Notes: a model not told the origin generated them from the letters alone. 64,000 bases of DNA from Gordoniibacillus chartarius (GCF_042432825.1 NZ_JBHLWN010000082.1:12950-76949), one strand, 5' to 3'; counted from the stretch's first letter, positions 51,666 to 61,628 are shown. Numbers and translations: made by a program.

Positions 51666-53246
51666 TTATCCTTGCGCGATATAGGTGCGGATAAAATACG
51701 TCGGCGTGCAGCTCCACGCGTGGCAATAGCTGTTGATCAAATGGCTGCCGTACGGCGACAGCAGCTCGTCCTCCGGCTGATACACCTCGAAGAAGGTGTC
51801 CGCCCCAGCCTTCACCATACCGCCCCAGTACAGCCGCAGCTGCTCGATCGCCTGCTCCTTCTTGCCGCAGAGGAACAGCGCTTCGACCAAATGATGGTAC
51901 ATGTACGGCGTACGAATGCGAATGTCCGGCGACTCGGCGAACAGCCGGTCCAGCAGCGCGGCGTTCTCTTCGGCGGTCAGCACGTCCGCCAGCACCATCC
52001 AAATCTGCGATGCCCACGACACTTGACGGTCAGCTCCGCTGACGAAGAAGCCTTTCTCCTCATCCCACAGCAACGTTTTGGCCGCAGTCGTCACTTCCTC
52101 CAGCTTGCGCTCCAGAACGGCAGCCTGCTCGGCGAGCCCCAGCTCGCGCGCCAGGGCTAGCCCTCTTCTGATCGCGTAGATCAGCACAGCTTGTGCCGGC
52201 GCTTGCTTGTTGAGGTCCGGATGCCAGTCGACAAAACACCACCACGACGGGTCGTCCCGCACGACGCTCCTCTCATCCAGCCGCTCCAGCGCCGTCTCGA
52301 TCTGCCGCCAAGCGACCGGCCACAGCTCTTCAAGCGCCCGCCTGTCCTTCGTCGCATTGTAATAGTCGTAGAGCGTCGCGACGAAAAACAGCGAGTAGTC
52401 GTACAGCAGCGTATCGTCAACGAGCGGCTGCGGCGTCTCGAATACGCAGGCCCCGACCTTGCCGCCGTTCAGCGTCATGCCCCCGAACATATAGAGGCAC
52501 CGCTTCACGAGATCGTTGTTCCCGAACGTCACATAGTTCGCCAGCGCCTGCAGCCGCAGGTCTCCGATCCAGAGCCGCCGGTCCCGCTTGGGTCCGTCTT
52601 CGAACACCGTCTGCATGCAGTCCTGCAGCGTCTTGATGCCGATCCGGTCCATCGTCGTCCACGCTTCCGCCGTTCCTTCCGGGAGCGGCGGGATGCGCGT
52701 CACATCGCCGGAGGTCACGGTCGTACAATGAATGTCGGTGAAGGCTACGGTATATTTGCGCGACGTATCGACAACGACGATCTTCAAATAACGGAAGCAG
52801 TACCGCCGCGGCAGCTTCAGCACGGCCGGCAGCACATCGACATTCACGATTTCCTCCTGCAGCCACGCGCGGCTAAGCCACCCGTCGTATGTATCGAAGG
52901 ACTCCGCGACCTCGCAAGGCATCTCCCCGAAAATCAGCTTTAACCGCAAGGGCGCATCCTGCGGACTGCCGACGGATTTGAGCCCAAGGGTCAAGTAACC
53001 TACATGGTGATCGCCAAAATCGAGAATAAAGCTGTCATCCTTGCCATAAGACCGTTCTTTCCAGCTGTCGATGTCTTCCGCATGCTGCGTCCTCCAGCCT
53101 TGAAACGCCTGCTCGTCCCGAACAGCCTCGACCACTTGCTGCGGATAAACCTTCGCCTCATACAGATGAGGCACAAGCCGCTGCGCTTCCCTAACAAACT
53201 CCTCATTCGTCTCTCTTATCCCGGCTCCGCCGCTGTTCATACTCAT
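51666..53246 (-). CDS. GH78-like (alpha-L-rhamnosidase-related) six-hairpin protein
   Basis: 526 aa; GGAGG precedes the ATG at 53246. A beta-sandwich part (ILDFGDHHVGYLTLGLKSVGSP, FRYLKIVVVDTSRKYTVAF) is followed by an (alpha/alpha)6 barrel with KRDRRLWIGDLRLQALANYVTFGN (general-acid region), VVRDDPSWWCFVDWHPDLNKQAPAQAVLIYAIRRGL and YSPYGSHLINSYCHAWSCTPTYFIRTYI (seen as LSPYGSHLINSYCHAWSCTP). This matches short relatives of GH78; the usual rhamnosidase N-terminal domains are absent. Sixteen bases upstream of the GH3 gene. Its exact substrate is uncertain. Confidence 0.82.
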   Translation of the reverse strand: MSMNSGGAGIRETNEEFVREAQRLVPHLYEAKVYPQQVVEAVRDEQAFQGWRTQHAEDIDSWKERSYGKDDSFILDFGDHHVGYLTLGLKSVGSPQDAPLRLKLIFGEMPCEVAESFDTYDGWLSRAWLQEEIVNVDVLPAVLKLPRRYCFRYLKIVVVDTSRKYTVAFTDIHCTTVTSGDVTRIPPLPEGTAEAWTTMDRIGIKTLQDCMQTVFEDGPKRDRRLWIGDLRLQALANYVTFGNNDLVKRCLYMFGGMTLNGGKVGACVFETPQPLVDDTLLYDYSLFFVATLYDYYNATKDRRALEELWPVAWRQIETALERLDERSVVRDDPSWWCFVDWHPDLNKQAPAQAVLIYAIRRGLALARELGLAEQAAVLERKLEEVTTAAKTLLWDEEKGFFVSGADRQVSWASQIWMVLADVLTAEENAALLDRLFAESPDIRIRTPYMYHHLVEALFLCGKKEQAIEQLRLYWGGMVKAGADTFFEVYQPEDELLSPYGSHLINSYCHAWSCTPTYFIRTYIAQG

Positions 53247-53399
53247 GTCTTATGCTCCTCCCTAGTGTAAAGTGGGCAAGAAAACTCCTGCCTGTTTGGA
53301 AAAATATGGTGGACCCGCCATGATGGGATATTCCCGTTAATACGAAGCGGAATTTCTCCACCTAATTTCATTGGAACTGCAGGTTTCCCAATTTTAGCG

Positions 53400-53530
53400 G
53401 GAAAACCTCGGCCTAATTTTGCTTCAAATAACGAAAATCAAGGATTAGGGCGAATTTATATGGAGGTTTTCCCGTTAGATAGCTCATTTTTGGGTTACAG
53501 TCTGAAATAGAGGGAGGTTTTCCAGTTAGT
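53400..53530. repeat. Interspersed non-coding repeat, family A, copy 2
   Basis: End-to-end match to 22050-22181. Internally AGCGGGAAAACCTC and GGAGGTTTTCCCGTT are inverted, so it can fold into a hairpin. It lies in the 487-bp gap 53247-53734 between the two GH78-type genes; the rest of that gap holds only the GH78 terminator. Confidence 0.65.
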
Positions 53531-53682
53531 TATAACCGTCCCCCATCAAGCTCAGCCATGGCACCGCAACGCGCACGCTTCAGTTCTGCCCCGCCCCTTC
53601 GAAGGCCTGAAAACGATACTTCTTCATCAGCAACCCGCTTCATGCGATTTACCCGCCAAGTTAGTGGATGTACGTACGGCAA

Positions 53683-53725
53683 CAAAAAAGAGGCGATCCG
53701 GGAACAACTCACCCAATCGCCGCCT
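53683..53725 (-). terminator. Terminator after the GH78 gene
   Basis: GGCGAT (53692-53697) pairs with ATCGCC (53716-53721); on the minus strand a run of six T follows. It could reduce transcription into the two downstream glycosidase genes. Confidence 0.65.
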
Positions 53726-53734
53726 CCTTCAGTG

Positions 53735-56700
53735 TTAGATTTCCTTCAAATCCGCAAGCAATGCCTCGATCTGCTCCCTGGAAATGCCCGTCATCGTATT
53801 TTCCGCGAGCCCGTACAAGCTGCTCTTCTGCACAAAATTGATCATCGGGCTGTTCACCAGATGCGGCAGGTGACGCTTCAGCAGCTCCGCGCCAGCAGCG
53901 TTCCCGAGCACCTCGCTCACGCGGGTATGTCCGGAAAATTTCACTTTGAACAAGTCCGCATTGTCGTAGGTAAACACATACGTACCGGAGCCGATCGACA
54001 GCGTTACGCCATTGGACGTTTCCGCCACAGCGTGCACGCCTTCCGCCGAAGACGCTATACCGGATGCCGCAAAAGCGGCTGCCACAGCAGACGTTGTGCC
54101 GGATGCAGCCACTGCCGAAGCTGTACCGGACGCATCAGTGCGATTAGCCCCCGCCGACGCACTCGCCGACTCCGCAGCAGCCACGGCCGCAGCGCTCACC
54201 AGCTCCCGGCCGCTCTCCCGCAGACCGCTCAGACGCGCTCCCTTCAGCACAACCTCCGCCGTCGCATTGGCCGGCACCGTGACCGACACTTCGACGCGGC
54301 CGTTCTGCACCCGCCAGCCGGACTCGACACGGCCGTACATCGACTCGTGCGCGGTACGCGCGAAGGTCAGACGGTCCAGCCCGAACAACGGCTCGATATG
54401 CAGACGCTTGAAGGCCGGAACCGTCCGGTCCGTATCAAGCCCCGCGACCTTGCGGTACATCCAGTCGCCGATCGCCCCGTAAGCGTAGTGGTTGAACGAG
54501 TTCATATCGTCGCTCCAGAACGAGCCGTCCGGCTTGATGCTGTCCCAATGCTCCCAGATCGTCGTAGCTCCCTTGGACACCGAGTACAGCCAGCCCGGGT
54601 AGCTCTCCTGCGCCAGCAGCTTGACGGCGGTCTCGTGATACCCGTTATTCGACAACGCGAAGCACAAATACGGCGTCCCCACGAAGCCGGTGGACAAGTG
54701 GTAATCGTTGTCGACGATCAGATCGTTCAAGTCTTTGGCCACTCGGCCGCGAACGCTATCGTCAACCAAGTCGAACACCAGGGCAAGCACATGCGCCGTC
54801 TGCGACGGGTAGGCGATCCGGCCCTTCGCGGTTACGAATTCGTCGCGGAACGCCTGCACGATTCCCCGATACAGCTCGCCGTACTTCGCCGCATCGTCCG
54901 CCAGGCCGAGCGCCTCGGCCGCGTCGCGAACAATCCGCGTCGAATAGGCGTAATACGCTGTAGCGACAAGGCTGTCCGGCGTTGCGCCCTTATAGCTGTT
55001 TTCTTTCGCATCCAGCGCAAGCCAATCGCCGAAATGGAAGCCCGTGTTCCACATGAACTCATTGTCGCCCTGAGCGCGAATATACTCGACCCAGCGCTTC
55101 ATGCTCTCATACTGCTCGGCAAGCAGCCGCGTATCTCCGTAATATTGATAAACCGTCCACGGACAGATGACCGCCGCATCGCCCCACGCCGACGAGCTCG
55201 CTCCGCCCACAACGTCCGGAATGACGAACGGCACGCCGCCGTCCGGCAGCTGCTCCGCCTTCAAATCCCGGAGCCACTTGGTAAAGAACGGAGCGCCCTG
55301 GAAGTTGTAGAGCGCCGTAGAGATAAACACCTGCGCGTCGCCCGTCCAGCCGAGCCGCTCGTCGCGCTGCGGGCAATCCGTCGGCACGTCGAGGAAGTTG
55401 CCCCGCTGCCCCCACCGGATGTTGCTCTGCAGCTGATTGATCCGCGGGTCGGAGCACTCGAATTCGCCCGTAGACGCCATATCGGTATGCAGCACCTCGC
55501 CGGCGAAAGCGTCCAGCGGCAGTCCTGTCCCGCCATCCTCAAGCCCCGGGTAGCCCTCAACCTTCACATAGCGGAAGCCCATGAACGTAAAATGCGGAGC
55601 ATAGCTCTCCCCGCCGCCGCCCTTCGCCACATATTCCACCGTCTGCCGCGCAGGACGCAGATTGCCGAAGTAAATATTGCCGTCCTTATCCAGCACCTCG
55701 GCATGCCGCAGCACGATGCGCGTCCCCTCCGGCGCCTCTACCGTGAAGCGTACGCGGCCGACCATATTTTGCCCCATATCCAGCACATGGTCGCCTGCAG
55801 GCGTCACGAAGTAAGCGACCGGCTTCAGCGTCCCGGTGACCCGCGTCGGATCGTTCTCCTGCGCCGTCAGCACATCCAGCGGCAGCTCGCACGCCTGAAC
55901 CCGCTTCCACGAACCGGCGGCAACCGGCCCGCTCCAATCCGGCAGCTCCAACCGTGCATCGTACACCTCGCCATGATAGATCGTAGCATACCGAACCGGT
56001 CCCAACCCCGCCTGCCACGACTCGTCGGTTACGATCACATCCTCCGTGCCGTCGGCGTACCGGACATGCAGCTGGAGCACCGCGGCTCGCCGCTCGCCAT
56101 ATTTGAAGTTTTTGCCCTCAAAGCCCATACCGCTCTTGTACCAGCCGTCGCCCAGCATGATGCCGATGCCGTTGCCGCCCTGACGGAGCAGCTCCGTTAC
56201 ATCGTAGGTCTGATACTGGATGCGCACCGGATAGCTGGTCCAGCCCGGAGCCAGCACATCCTCGGAAGCGAGCCGTCCGTTGACATACAGCTCATACACG
56301 CCGGCCGCCGAAGCGTACACCCGGGCCGACGCCACTTCCTTCGCGAGCTCGAAGCCTTTGCGAAGCAGGAAGGAAGGCTCGCTGTCAGGATCGATATCGC
56401 CGCTATGCGGCGTGACCCACTTCGCCTGCCAGGCGTCCGCACCGTACAACAGCCCCGTTTCCCACCAGGCCGTATCGCTCCACTCCGATTCCGCGCCGTC
56501 CTGCGTCCACGCCTTGACCCGGTAGTAGTACCTTGTGCGCGCCGAAAGCTCCGGTCCGTCATATTCCACTTGAATCGACTGCTCCGACACCTGCACATCC
56601 GAATCCCACAGCGGCGCGTCGAAGCCGTCTTCACGCCCGGCCACAACGATCCGATACGCATGCTGCAGCGTGCCGCGGCGAGCCGAGTTCAGCTGCCAGC

Positions 56701-56800
56701 TGAATCTCGGCTTCCTTACGTCAAGGCCTAGCGGGTTTACCCGATACTCGCACCGCAGCCGGTTTACAGTAACATTTTCCACAACGGCATCACGCTCCAT
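53735..56800 (-). CDS. GH78 alpha-L-rhamnosidase with Ala/Ser-rich insert
   Basis: 1021 aa; AAGGA lies about 10 bases before the ATG. Domain order: fibronectin-like N-terminal domain (VNRLRCEYRVNPLGLDVRKPRFSWQL), beta-sandwich domains with VYASAAGVYELYVNGRLASEDVLAPGWTSY, then the (alpha/alpha)6 barrel with TDCPQRDERLGWTGDAQVF (catalytic Asp/Arg/Glu cluster) and TTIWEHWDSIKPDGSFWSDDMNSFNHYAYGAIGDW (general-acid/base Glu region). The C-terminal sandwich is interrupted by an Ala/Ser-rich stretch (about 867-925) and a helical tail with LLKRHLPHLVNSPMI. Cytoplasmic, removes terminal alpha-L-rhamnose from imported glycosides. Confidence 0.9.
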   Translation of the reverse strand: MERDAVVENVTVNRLRCEYRVNPLGLDVRKPRFSWQLNSARRGTLQHAYRIVVAGREDGFDAPLWDSDVQVSEQSIQVEYDGPELSARTRYYYRVKAWTQDGAESEWSDTAWWETGLLYGADAWQAKWVTPHSGDIDPDSEPSFLLRKGFELAKEVASARVYASAAGVYELYVNGRLASEDVLAPGWTSYPVRIQYQTYDVTELLRQGGNGIGIMLGDGWYKSGMGFEGKNFKYGERRAAVLQLHVRYADGTEDVIVTDESWQAGLGPVRYATIYHGEVYDARLELPDWSGPVAAGSWKRVQACELPLDVLTAQENDPTRVTGTLKPVAYFVTPAGDHVLDMGQNMVGRVRFTVEAPEGTRIVLRHAEVLDKDGNIYFGNLRPARQTVEYVAKGGGGESYAPHFTFMGFRYVKVEGYPGLEDGGTGLPLDAFAGEVLHTDMASTGEFECSDPRINQLQSNIRWGQRGNFLDVPTDCPQRDERLGWTGDAQVFISTALYNFQGAPFFTKWLRDLKAEQLPDGGVPFVIPDVVGGASSSAWGDAAVICPWTVYQYYGDTRLLAEQYESMKRWVEYIRAQGDNEFMWNTGFHFGDWLALDAKENSYKGATPDSLVATAYYAYSTRIVRDAAEALGLADDAAKYGELYRGIVQAFRDEFVTAKGRIAYPSQTAHVLALVFDLVDDSVRGRVAKDLNDLIVDNDYHLSTGFVGTPYLCFALSNNGYHETAVKLLAQESYPGWLYSVSKGATTIWEHWDSIKPDGSFWSDDMNSFNHYAYGAIGDWMYRKVAGLDTDRTVPAFKRLHIEPLFGLDRLTFARTAHESMYGRVESGWRVQNGRVEVSVTVPANATAEVVLKGARLSGLRESGRELVSAAAVAAAESASASAGANRTDASGTASAVAASGTTSAVAAAFAASGIASSAEGVHAVAETSNGVTLSIGSGTYVFTYDNADLFKVKFSGHTRVSEVLGNAAGAELLKRHLPHLVNSPMINFVQKSSLYGLAENTMTGISREQIEALLADLKEI

Positions 56801-56821
56801 CGGCTCTTATTCCTTGCCTGC

Positions 56822-57652
56822 TTATCCTTTGACCGATCCGGCCGTCATCCCCGCGACAATCTTCTTGTTGAAGAAAATGAACAGCAGCAGCGGCGGCAGC
56901 GTAATCAGCAAAATATCCGTGAACAGCAAATTGTACTGCGTTACATATTGGCTGGAGAAGTTATACAGCGTCAGCTGCACCGTTGCATTCTTCGCCCCCG
57001 GGAAGAAGTAGAGCGGATTCGTGAAGTCGTTGAAGATCGACACCGACGAAGTGACGATGACCGTAGCCGTAACCGGCTGAAGCAGCGGCAGAATGATCCG
57101 GAAGAACAGCGTCAGTCCGCCGGCCCCGTCGACAATCGCCGCTTCATCGACTTCCTTCGGAATCGATGCCATGAAGCCCCGGTACAGCAAGATGCAGAAC
57201 GGCAGACCGAGCGCCACCTCCACCATAACGAGACCCGTCATCGTCTTAAACAGGCCGAGTCCGTCGAGCACCCAAATCGTCGGCACGATTGCCGGAGGGA
57301 TGATCAGTCCCGACAGCACCAGGAAATTGATCCACGGCGTTGCCCGGTCATTCCGGCGCTGCAGGATGAAGCCGGCCATCGCGCAGAGCACGACCAGAAA
57401 CACGATCGACAATACCGTCAGCAGCGTGCTGTTGTAGAACGCGCGCAGGAGCATGTAGTCGCGGGCGGTGACAACCTCCTTAATATTGTTCCACAGCTGG
57501 AAATTTTCCGGCCACGCGAGGCTAAGCAGCGACGATTCTTTCTTATCCTTCAGCGCATTGACGATAACGAAGTAAAACGGGATCCAGAAGATGACGACGC
57601 TAAGCAGGACAGCAACGACATCGATCGTAATTTTGCGAAGCTCCTTGCTCAT
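56822..57652 (-). CDS. Sugar ABC transporter permease (MalG-type)
   Basis: 276 aa, six membrane helices. The EAA loop EVDEAAIVDGAGGLTLFFRIILPLLQPV contacts the ATPase. The first helix (LSVVIFWIPFYFVIVNAL) and the last (LLITLPPLLLFIFFNKKIVAGMTAGSVKG) match MalG-like CUT1 permeases. The start overlaps the end of the other permease gene by four bases (ATGA), so they are cotranslated. Works with the binding lipoprotein encoded upstream. No ATPase gene is present; CUT1 importers usually share a MsmX-type ATPase. Confidence 0.92.
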   Translation of the reverse strand: MSKELRKITIDVVAVLLSVVIFWIPFYFVIVNALKDKKESSLLSLAWPENFQLWNNIKEVVTARDYMLLRAFYNSTLLTVLSIVFLVVLCAMAGFILQRRNDRATPWINFLVLSGLIIPPAIVPTIWVLDGLGLFKTMTGLVMVEVALGLPFCILLYRGFMASIPKEVDEAAIVDGAGGLTLFFRIILPLLQPVTATVIVTSSVSIFNDFTNPLYFFPGAKNATVQLTLYNFSSQYVTQYNLLFTDILLITLPPLLLFIFFNKKIVAGMTAGSVKG

Positions 57653-58515
57653 AGGTCGACCTCCTTGCGGTTCAAGTACATTTGCAGAGGGAACGCCAGC
57701 AGCGTAACGAAGATGAACAGGATGACGTTGCCTGCCGTAGCGAGCCCGTAGAAGCCGCCCTGATACTGCTTGTAAATGATCGATGCAATCAGGTCGGTCG
57801 AGAAGCCCGGACCGCCTTTCGTCATCGCCCAGATAAGATCGAAGGAGCGAAGTCCGCCGATGAACGCCAAAATAATAACCGAGTTGGTCGCCGGACGGCT
57901 CAGCGGCACGATGATGTTCCAGAACTTGTGCAGCGCATTGCCGCCGTCCATCTGCAGCGCTTCATAATACTCCTCCGGGATCGACAGAATGCCCGCGATA
58001 TAGATGACGGTGGCGAAGCCGACGCCCTTCCACACATCGACCAGCGCGACGGACAGCAGCGCGATGCTCTTGTCGCCGAGCCAGTCCGGGCCTGCGATGC
58101 CTAGCATCTGGAGCGTCGTGTTGATAAGTCCTTGCGTCGGATGCATCATCATGCTGAAGGCAAGACCGACCGCAATCGTACTCACTAAGGTTGGAAAAAA
58201 TATAACAGACCGCAGATATCCTTTGGTTCGAATTTTTGAAGTCAAGAGAACGCCGAGCAAAAGTCCAAGCACAACTTTAAGTACGCATGTGACAAGCGCG
58301 TAAACGAACGTATTTTGAAATCCGATGACTAGAGAAGGCTCTTGGAAAAAGGCGATGAAATTGTCAAATCCGATAAATTCGTATTCCGTTAGCGACCAGC
58401 GGGTCATGCTGAAGAAGAACGACATGATCGTAGGCAGTACAAAGATGACAAAATAGATCAGCGCTGCGGGAAGCAGAAACATATAAGAATACGTTTTTCT
58501 TTGCAGTTTCGTCAT
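57649..58515 (-). CDS. Sugar ABC transporter permease (MalF-type)
   Basis: 288 aa from the ATG at 58515, GGAG at 6 bases upstream. Six helices: YSYMFLLPAALIYFVIFVLPTIMSFFFS (TM1), and an EAA loop PEEYYEALQMDGGNALHKFWNIIVPLSRP. This is the CUT1 upstream permease pattern (LacF/UgpA-type), followed directly by the MalG-type gene. Together the two form the channel of the importer. Confidence 0.92.
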   Translation of the reverse strand: MTKLQRKTYSYMFLLPAALIYFVIFVLPTIMSFFFSMTRWSLTEYEFIGFDNFIAFFQEPSLVIGFQNTFVYALVTCVLKVVLGLLLGVLLTSKIRTKGYLRSVIFFPTLVSTIAVGLAFSMMMHPTQGLINTTLQMLGIAGPDWLGDKSIALLSVALVDVWKGVGFATVIYIAGILSIPEEYYEALQMDGGNALHKFWNIIVPLSRPATNSVIILAFIGGLRSFDLIWAMTKGGPGFSTDLIASIIYKQYQGGFYGLATAGNVILFIFVTLLAFPLQMYLNRKEVDL

Positions 58516-58583
58516 ATAGCTCTCCTCTCTGCAGGAAGTGCATCGGCTCTGCACGATGGCAGAGCCGATGTTCCCGCTTTTGG

Positions 58584-59918
58584 TTACCAGCCCTGCAATC
58601 CGAGCTGCTTCGCTTGCTTCTCTACATCCTTGTCATACAGAGCGGCTCCGTCCTTCGCGGATTTAAAGCCGGCGCCGACCTCAACCGTAATTTGCGGCAG
58701 CGTCGGTCCTTTGATCGGCGACAGGAACTCCAGTGCCGGCGCCGTCTTATTGGCTTCGAAATAAGGAAGCATCTCTTTCACGACGTTCGTAACGTTGTCC
58801 GGCAGCTTCGCGCCCTTCACAAGCAGCGGACCGGACGGATTGGAAGCCTTCATCATAGCCTCGACGCCTTCCGTAGAAGAGGTAAATTCGACGAACTTCT
58901 TCGCTTCTTCAACGTGCTCGCTCTTCTTGTACACGTAAGCTCCGGTCGATACCCATACGGTCAGCCCGTTCTTGTCGGCGCTGTCACCCGGCTGTGCGAA
59001 GAAGCCGATATCATTCAACTTGTCCGGGAAGTTCTGCTCCAGCACAGGCACCGCGAACGTGAGCATCGGATAGTGCGCGCCCTTGCCTTCGGCCAGCATC
59101 TTCAAGCCGGCGTCATAGGTGGTTGCCAGGAAATCCTTGTTCATATAGCCCTTCTTCGCAATTTCCTCCAGCTTCTCGAAGCTGCGGAGAGCGGCAGGTT
59201 CCGTCGCATATTTGGCTTTGTTCGCCGTGTAATCGTCGGCAAAGCTCGGCTTTTGCGCCTGCACGTTGTAGTAATCGGCCACAACGATCAGCTGCGAGGT
59301 CCAGTCATCCTTGTAGGAGCCGATCACCGGCGTGATGTTGGCCGCCTTGATCTTCTCGTTATTGGCCATGAGCTCGTCCCAAGTCTTCGGTACGGACAAG
59401 CCCAGGTTCGCATACACCTTCTTGTTATAGAACCAGCCGCCGCCCATCGTATATCCGATTGGACCGGCGTACACTTTGCCGTTGTAGGTCACCGTCGGCT
59501 TGAACGTATCGACGACGTTCTGCTGGAACGGCTCGTTGGTCAGATCGACCATGTTCTGCTCCGGGCTCAGCGATTGCATCAGCGAGCCGGCATTGTACCA
59601 GAAAACATCCGTCATATCTCCCGTTGCGAGGCGAGTTTTGACGAGATTATCCCCTTCGCCGCCGCCCGGACGCGTTTCATGTTCAACGTGAATATTCGGG
59701 TATTTCTTCTCGAAAGCTTCGATTACGCCTTTAGCCATATTCACGGTATCCTGCGTGTTGTCCGTCAGCAGCGTGATGGTCACTTCCTTGCCGCCCGCTC
59801 CCGAAGCTTCGCCGCCCGCAGAGCTGCCGGACGTGCCGCCGCCGCATGCCGCCAGGGCGCCGGCCATCAGCACAGCCGTGGACAGCGTAACCGCGATTTT
59901 TGTATGTCTTGCTTTCAT
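58584..59918 (-). CDS. Sugar-binding lipoprotein of an ABC importer (CUT1, extracellular binding protein family 1)
   Basis: 444 aa from the ATG at 59918, with a GGGGG site upstream. Lipoprotein signal with lipobox ALAACGGG, then a Gly/Ser-rich linker. Type I binding-protein fold: VIEAFEKKYPNIHVEHETRP, DVFWYNAGSLMQSLSPEQNMVDLTN, GPIGYTMGGGWFYNKKVYANLGLSVPKTWDEL and AEGKGAHYPMLTFAVP. Captures an oligosaccharide outside the cell and passes it to the two permeases encoded downstream. The operon context with GH78 suggests a rhamnose-containing ligand. Separated by 192 bases from the regulator gene, so it may have its own promoter. Confidence 0.92.
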   Translation of the reverse strand: MKARHTKIAVTLSTAVLMAGALAACGGGTSGSSAGGEASGAGGKEVTITLLTDNTQDTVNMAKGVIEAFEKKYPNIHVEHETRPGGGEGDNLVKTRLATGDMTDVFWYNAGSLMQSLSPEQNMVDLTNEPFQQNVVDTFKPTVTYNGKVYAGPIGYTMGGGWFYNKKVYANLGLSVPKTWDELMANNEKIKAANITPVIGSYKDDWTSQLIVVADYYNVQAQKPSFADDYTANKAKYATEPAALRSFEKLEEIAKKGYMNKDFLATTYDAGLKMLAEGKGAHYPMLTFAVPVLEQNFPDKLNDIGFFAQPGDSADKNGLTVWVSTGAYVYKKSEHVEEAKKFVEFTSSTEGVEAMMKASNPSGPLLVKGAKLPDNVTNVVKEMLPYFEANKTAPALEFLSPIKGPTLPQITVEVGAGFKSAKDGAALYDKDVEKQAKQLGLQGW

Positions 59919-60110
59919 ATGCAAAGCCCCCTATAAAGTATGATGTAAGGTTCATGCTGTTATCAGGTGTTCAGAGACACCGTTGCTCTCTGTACTTCAA
60001 TAGTAAGGCAGTTTCGCCCGACTTGGCAGTGCTTCATATTTTGGTTTCACGTCCGATTTTTTCGGATGCCTGACAGAAATACGGACGGATGGGCATATAG
60101 CCCTCCGTCC

Positions 60111-61628
60111 CTATAAGTCCGCGTCCGGCGGCGCGGTCCCGTCCCGGTATTGGCCGGGTGTGAGGCCCGTCATTTTCTTGAACACCTCGGAAAAGTGCCG
60201 ATACGTATGATAGCCGACCTTCTCGCTGACCTCGTTCACCTTCAGCCCCTTCGCCAGCAGTGTCTTTGCCAGCTCGATCCGGTAACGGGTCAGATATTTG
60301 ATATACGACTCTCCGATTTCCTCTTTGAATAAGACGCTGAAATACGTCGGGTTCATCCCGACATGCCCGGCAACCTCCTGCAGCGTAATATCCCGGCCGC
60401 AATGCTGTTCCATGTACGTGCGGGCGCGCTCGACGGAGGCGTGCTTCGTGTGCTCGCGGGCGGCCATGCTCCACTCCGCGATCCGCTCCATCTGCGCCCG
60501 GAACCAGTCCGGCGTCGCCCCGTGACCGGCTTGCTCGCGAAGCTCCACATGCGGCATATAGCCTTCCGGCAGACGCCCCGTCTTGTCCCCCGACAACCGC
60601 CTCGCTTCCTCCAGCGCGAGGTAAATCAGCTTGAGCAGCTCGTGCTCCGCGACCTCCGCATCCAGCTTCTCGTTCTGCAGCCATTCCAGGAAGCGGTCCG
60701 TCTGCTCCAGCAGTCCTTGCTGGTTGCCGGACCGCAAGCTCAGAATGATCGCTTCCTCCCGCTCCGTGAGACCCTCCGGCGAAGTCATCCGCTCGCCCAA
60801 GTCGTCGAAGCGGACGATGCCCCGCTCGTTCAGGAAGCGGGCCGAGCGCAAGGCGCGCAGCGCCTCCCGGTACGAGTGCGGCGCATCGCTCAGCCGCTCG
60901 TAGGTTCGGCCGCTGCCGGCCGCTGTCTCCGCCCGCTCGGCTTCCGTCAGCTGCAGCTCCCAAAATTCCGGCGTCGGCAGCGCGAAGTGGACGTAGGCCA
61001 GCAATCGATCCTGCCCATGCCGGACGGCGACGGCTTCGTAGTCGGCGTGCCCGGCGGGCGAGAACGCTCCCGATTCCGCAGCCAGCACGGTAATGCCGCA
61101 CACCTGCTCCGCCCGCTCCGGCCCGAAGCATTCCCGCCATTTCGCCTCCGCTTCGGTACCGATCAGCAGCAGGTCCAGCGTCGCCTTCTCGAGCAGCTCG
61201 CGGCGGCTCACCTCCAGCTGATGCTGCATGTGCTGCACCGACTGCATTTTGCCGATTCGTTCGACGACCTTGCCGATCGCCTTCTCTATGCTTTGAATCG
61301 TAATCGGCTTCTCCAAATAATCCGTTACCCCCAGCTGGAGAGCCCGCTTGACGTAATCGAACTCGTTAAAGCCGCTGAAGACGATGCACAGCGTCTCCGG
61401 CGCCTCCCGCATGACCTCCTCGATCAGCTGCAGCCCGTCCATGCCCGGCATCCGGATATCCGTGAAAATCATGTCAGGCCGCTTGCTGCGGAACAGCTCC
61501 AGCGCGGAAAGCCCGTCGCTCGCCGTACCGACCAGCTCGATGCCGAACTCCTCCCATTCGATCATCGCCTGTACGCCTTGAAGCACGATATATTCATCAT
61601 CAAACACGGCTGCCGTCAGCATCAGCAT
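60111..61628 (-). CDS. YesN-type response regulator (receiver + AraC HTH)
   Basis: 505 aa from the ATG at 61628 (GGGGAGGAG just upstream; an ATG six bases later is also plausible). Receiver domain with AAVFDDEYIVLQGV, phosphorylation Asp in MIFTDIRMPGMDG, FSGFNEFDYVKRALQLGV and YLEKPI; a coiled middle region; and two AraC helix-turn-helix motifs at the C-terminus (LQEVAGHVGMNPTYFSVLFKEEIGESYIKYLT and VSEKVGYHTYRHFSEVFKKMTGLTPGQYR). Its start overlaps the upstream kinase by 29 bases. Presumably activates the downstream sugar-importer and glycosidase genes. Confidence 0.92.
   Translation of the reverse strand: MLMLTAAVFDDEYIVLQGVQAMIEWEEFGIELVGTASDGLSALELFRSKRPDMIFTDIRMPGMDGLQLIEEVMREAPETLCIVFSGFNEFDYVKRALQLGVTDYLEKPITIQSIEKAIGKVVERIGKMQSVQHMQHQLEVSRRELLEKATLDLLLIGTEAEAKWRECFGPERAEQVCGITVLAAESGAFSPAGHADYEAVAVRHGQDRLLAYVHFALPTPEFWELQLTEAERAETAAGSGRTYERLSDAPHSYREALRALRSARFLNERGIVRFDDLGERMTSPEGLTEREEAIILSLRSGNQQGLLEQTDRFLEWLQNEKLDAEVAEHELLKLIYLALEEARRLSGDKTGRLPEGYMPHVELREQAGHGATPDWFRAQMERIAEWSMAAREHTKHASVERARTYMEQHCGRDITLQEVAGHVGMNPTYFSVLFKEEIGESYIKYLTRYRIELAKTLLAKGLKVNEVSEKVGYHTYRHFSEVFKKMTGLTPGQYRDGTAPPDADL

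Noticed and set aside
53558..56731. 1057-codon plus-strand frame opposite the GH78 gene
   Set aside because: Antisense shadow of a long G+C-rich gene; product is Arg/His/Pro-rich and motif-free, while the minus-strand frame has all GH78 motifs.
59925..60110. Possible catabolite-repression (cre) site before the sugar-binding protein gene
   Set aside because: No sequence close to the cre consensus was found; only a short GGTGT/ACACC inverted repeat near 59966-59981.
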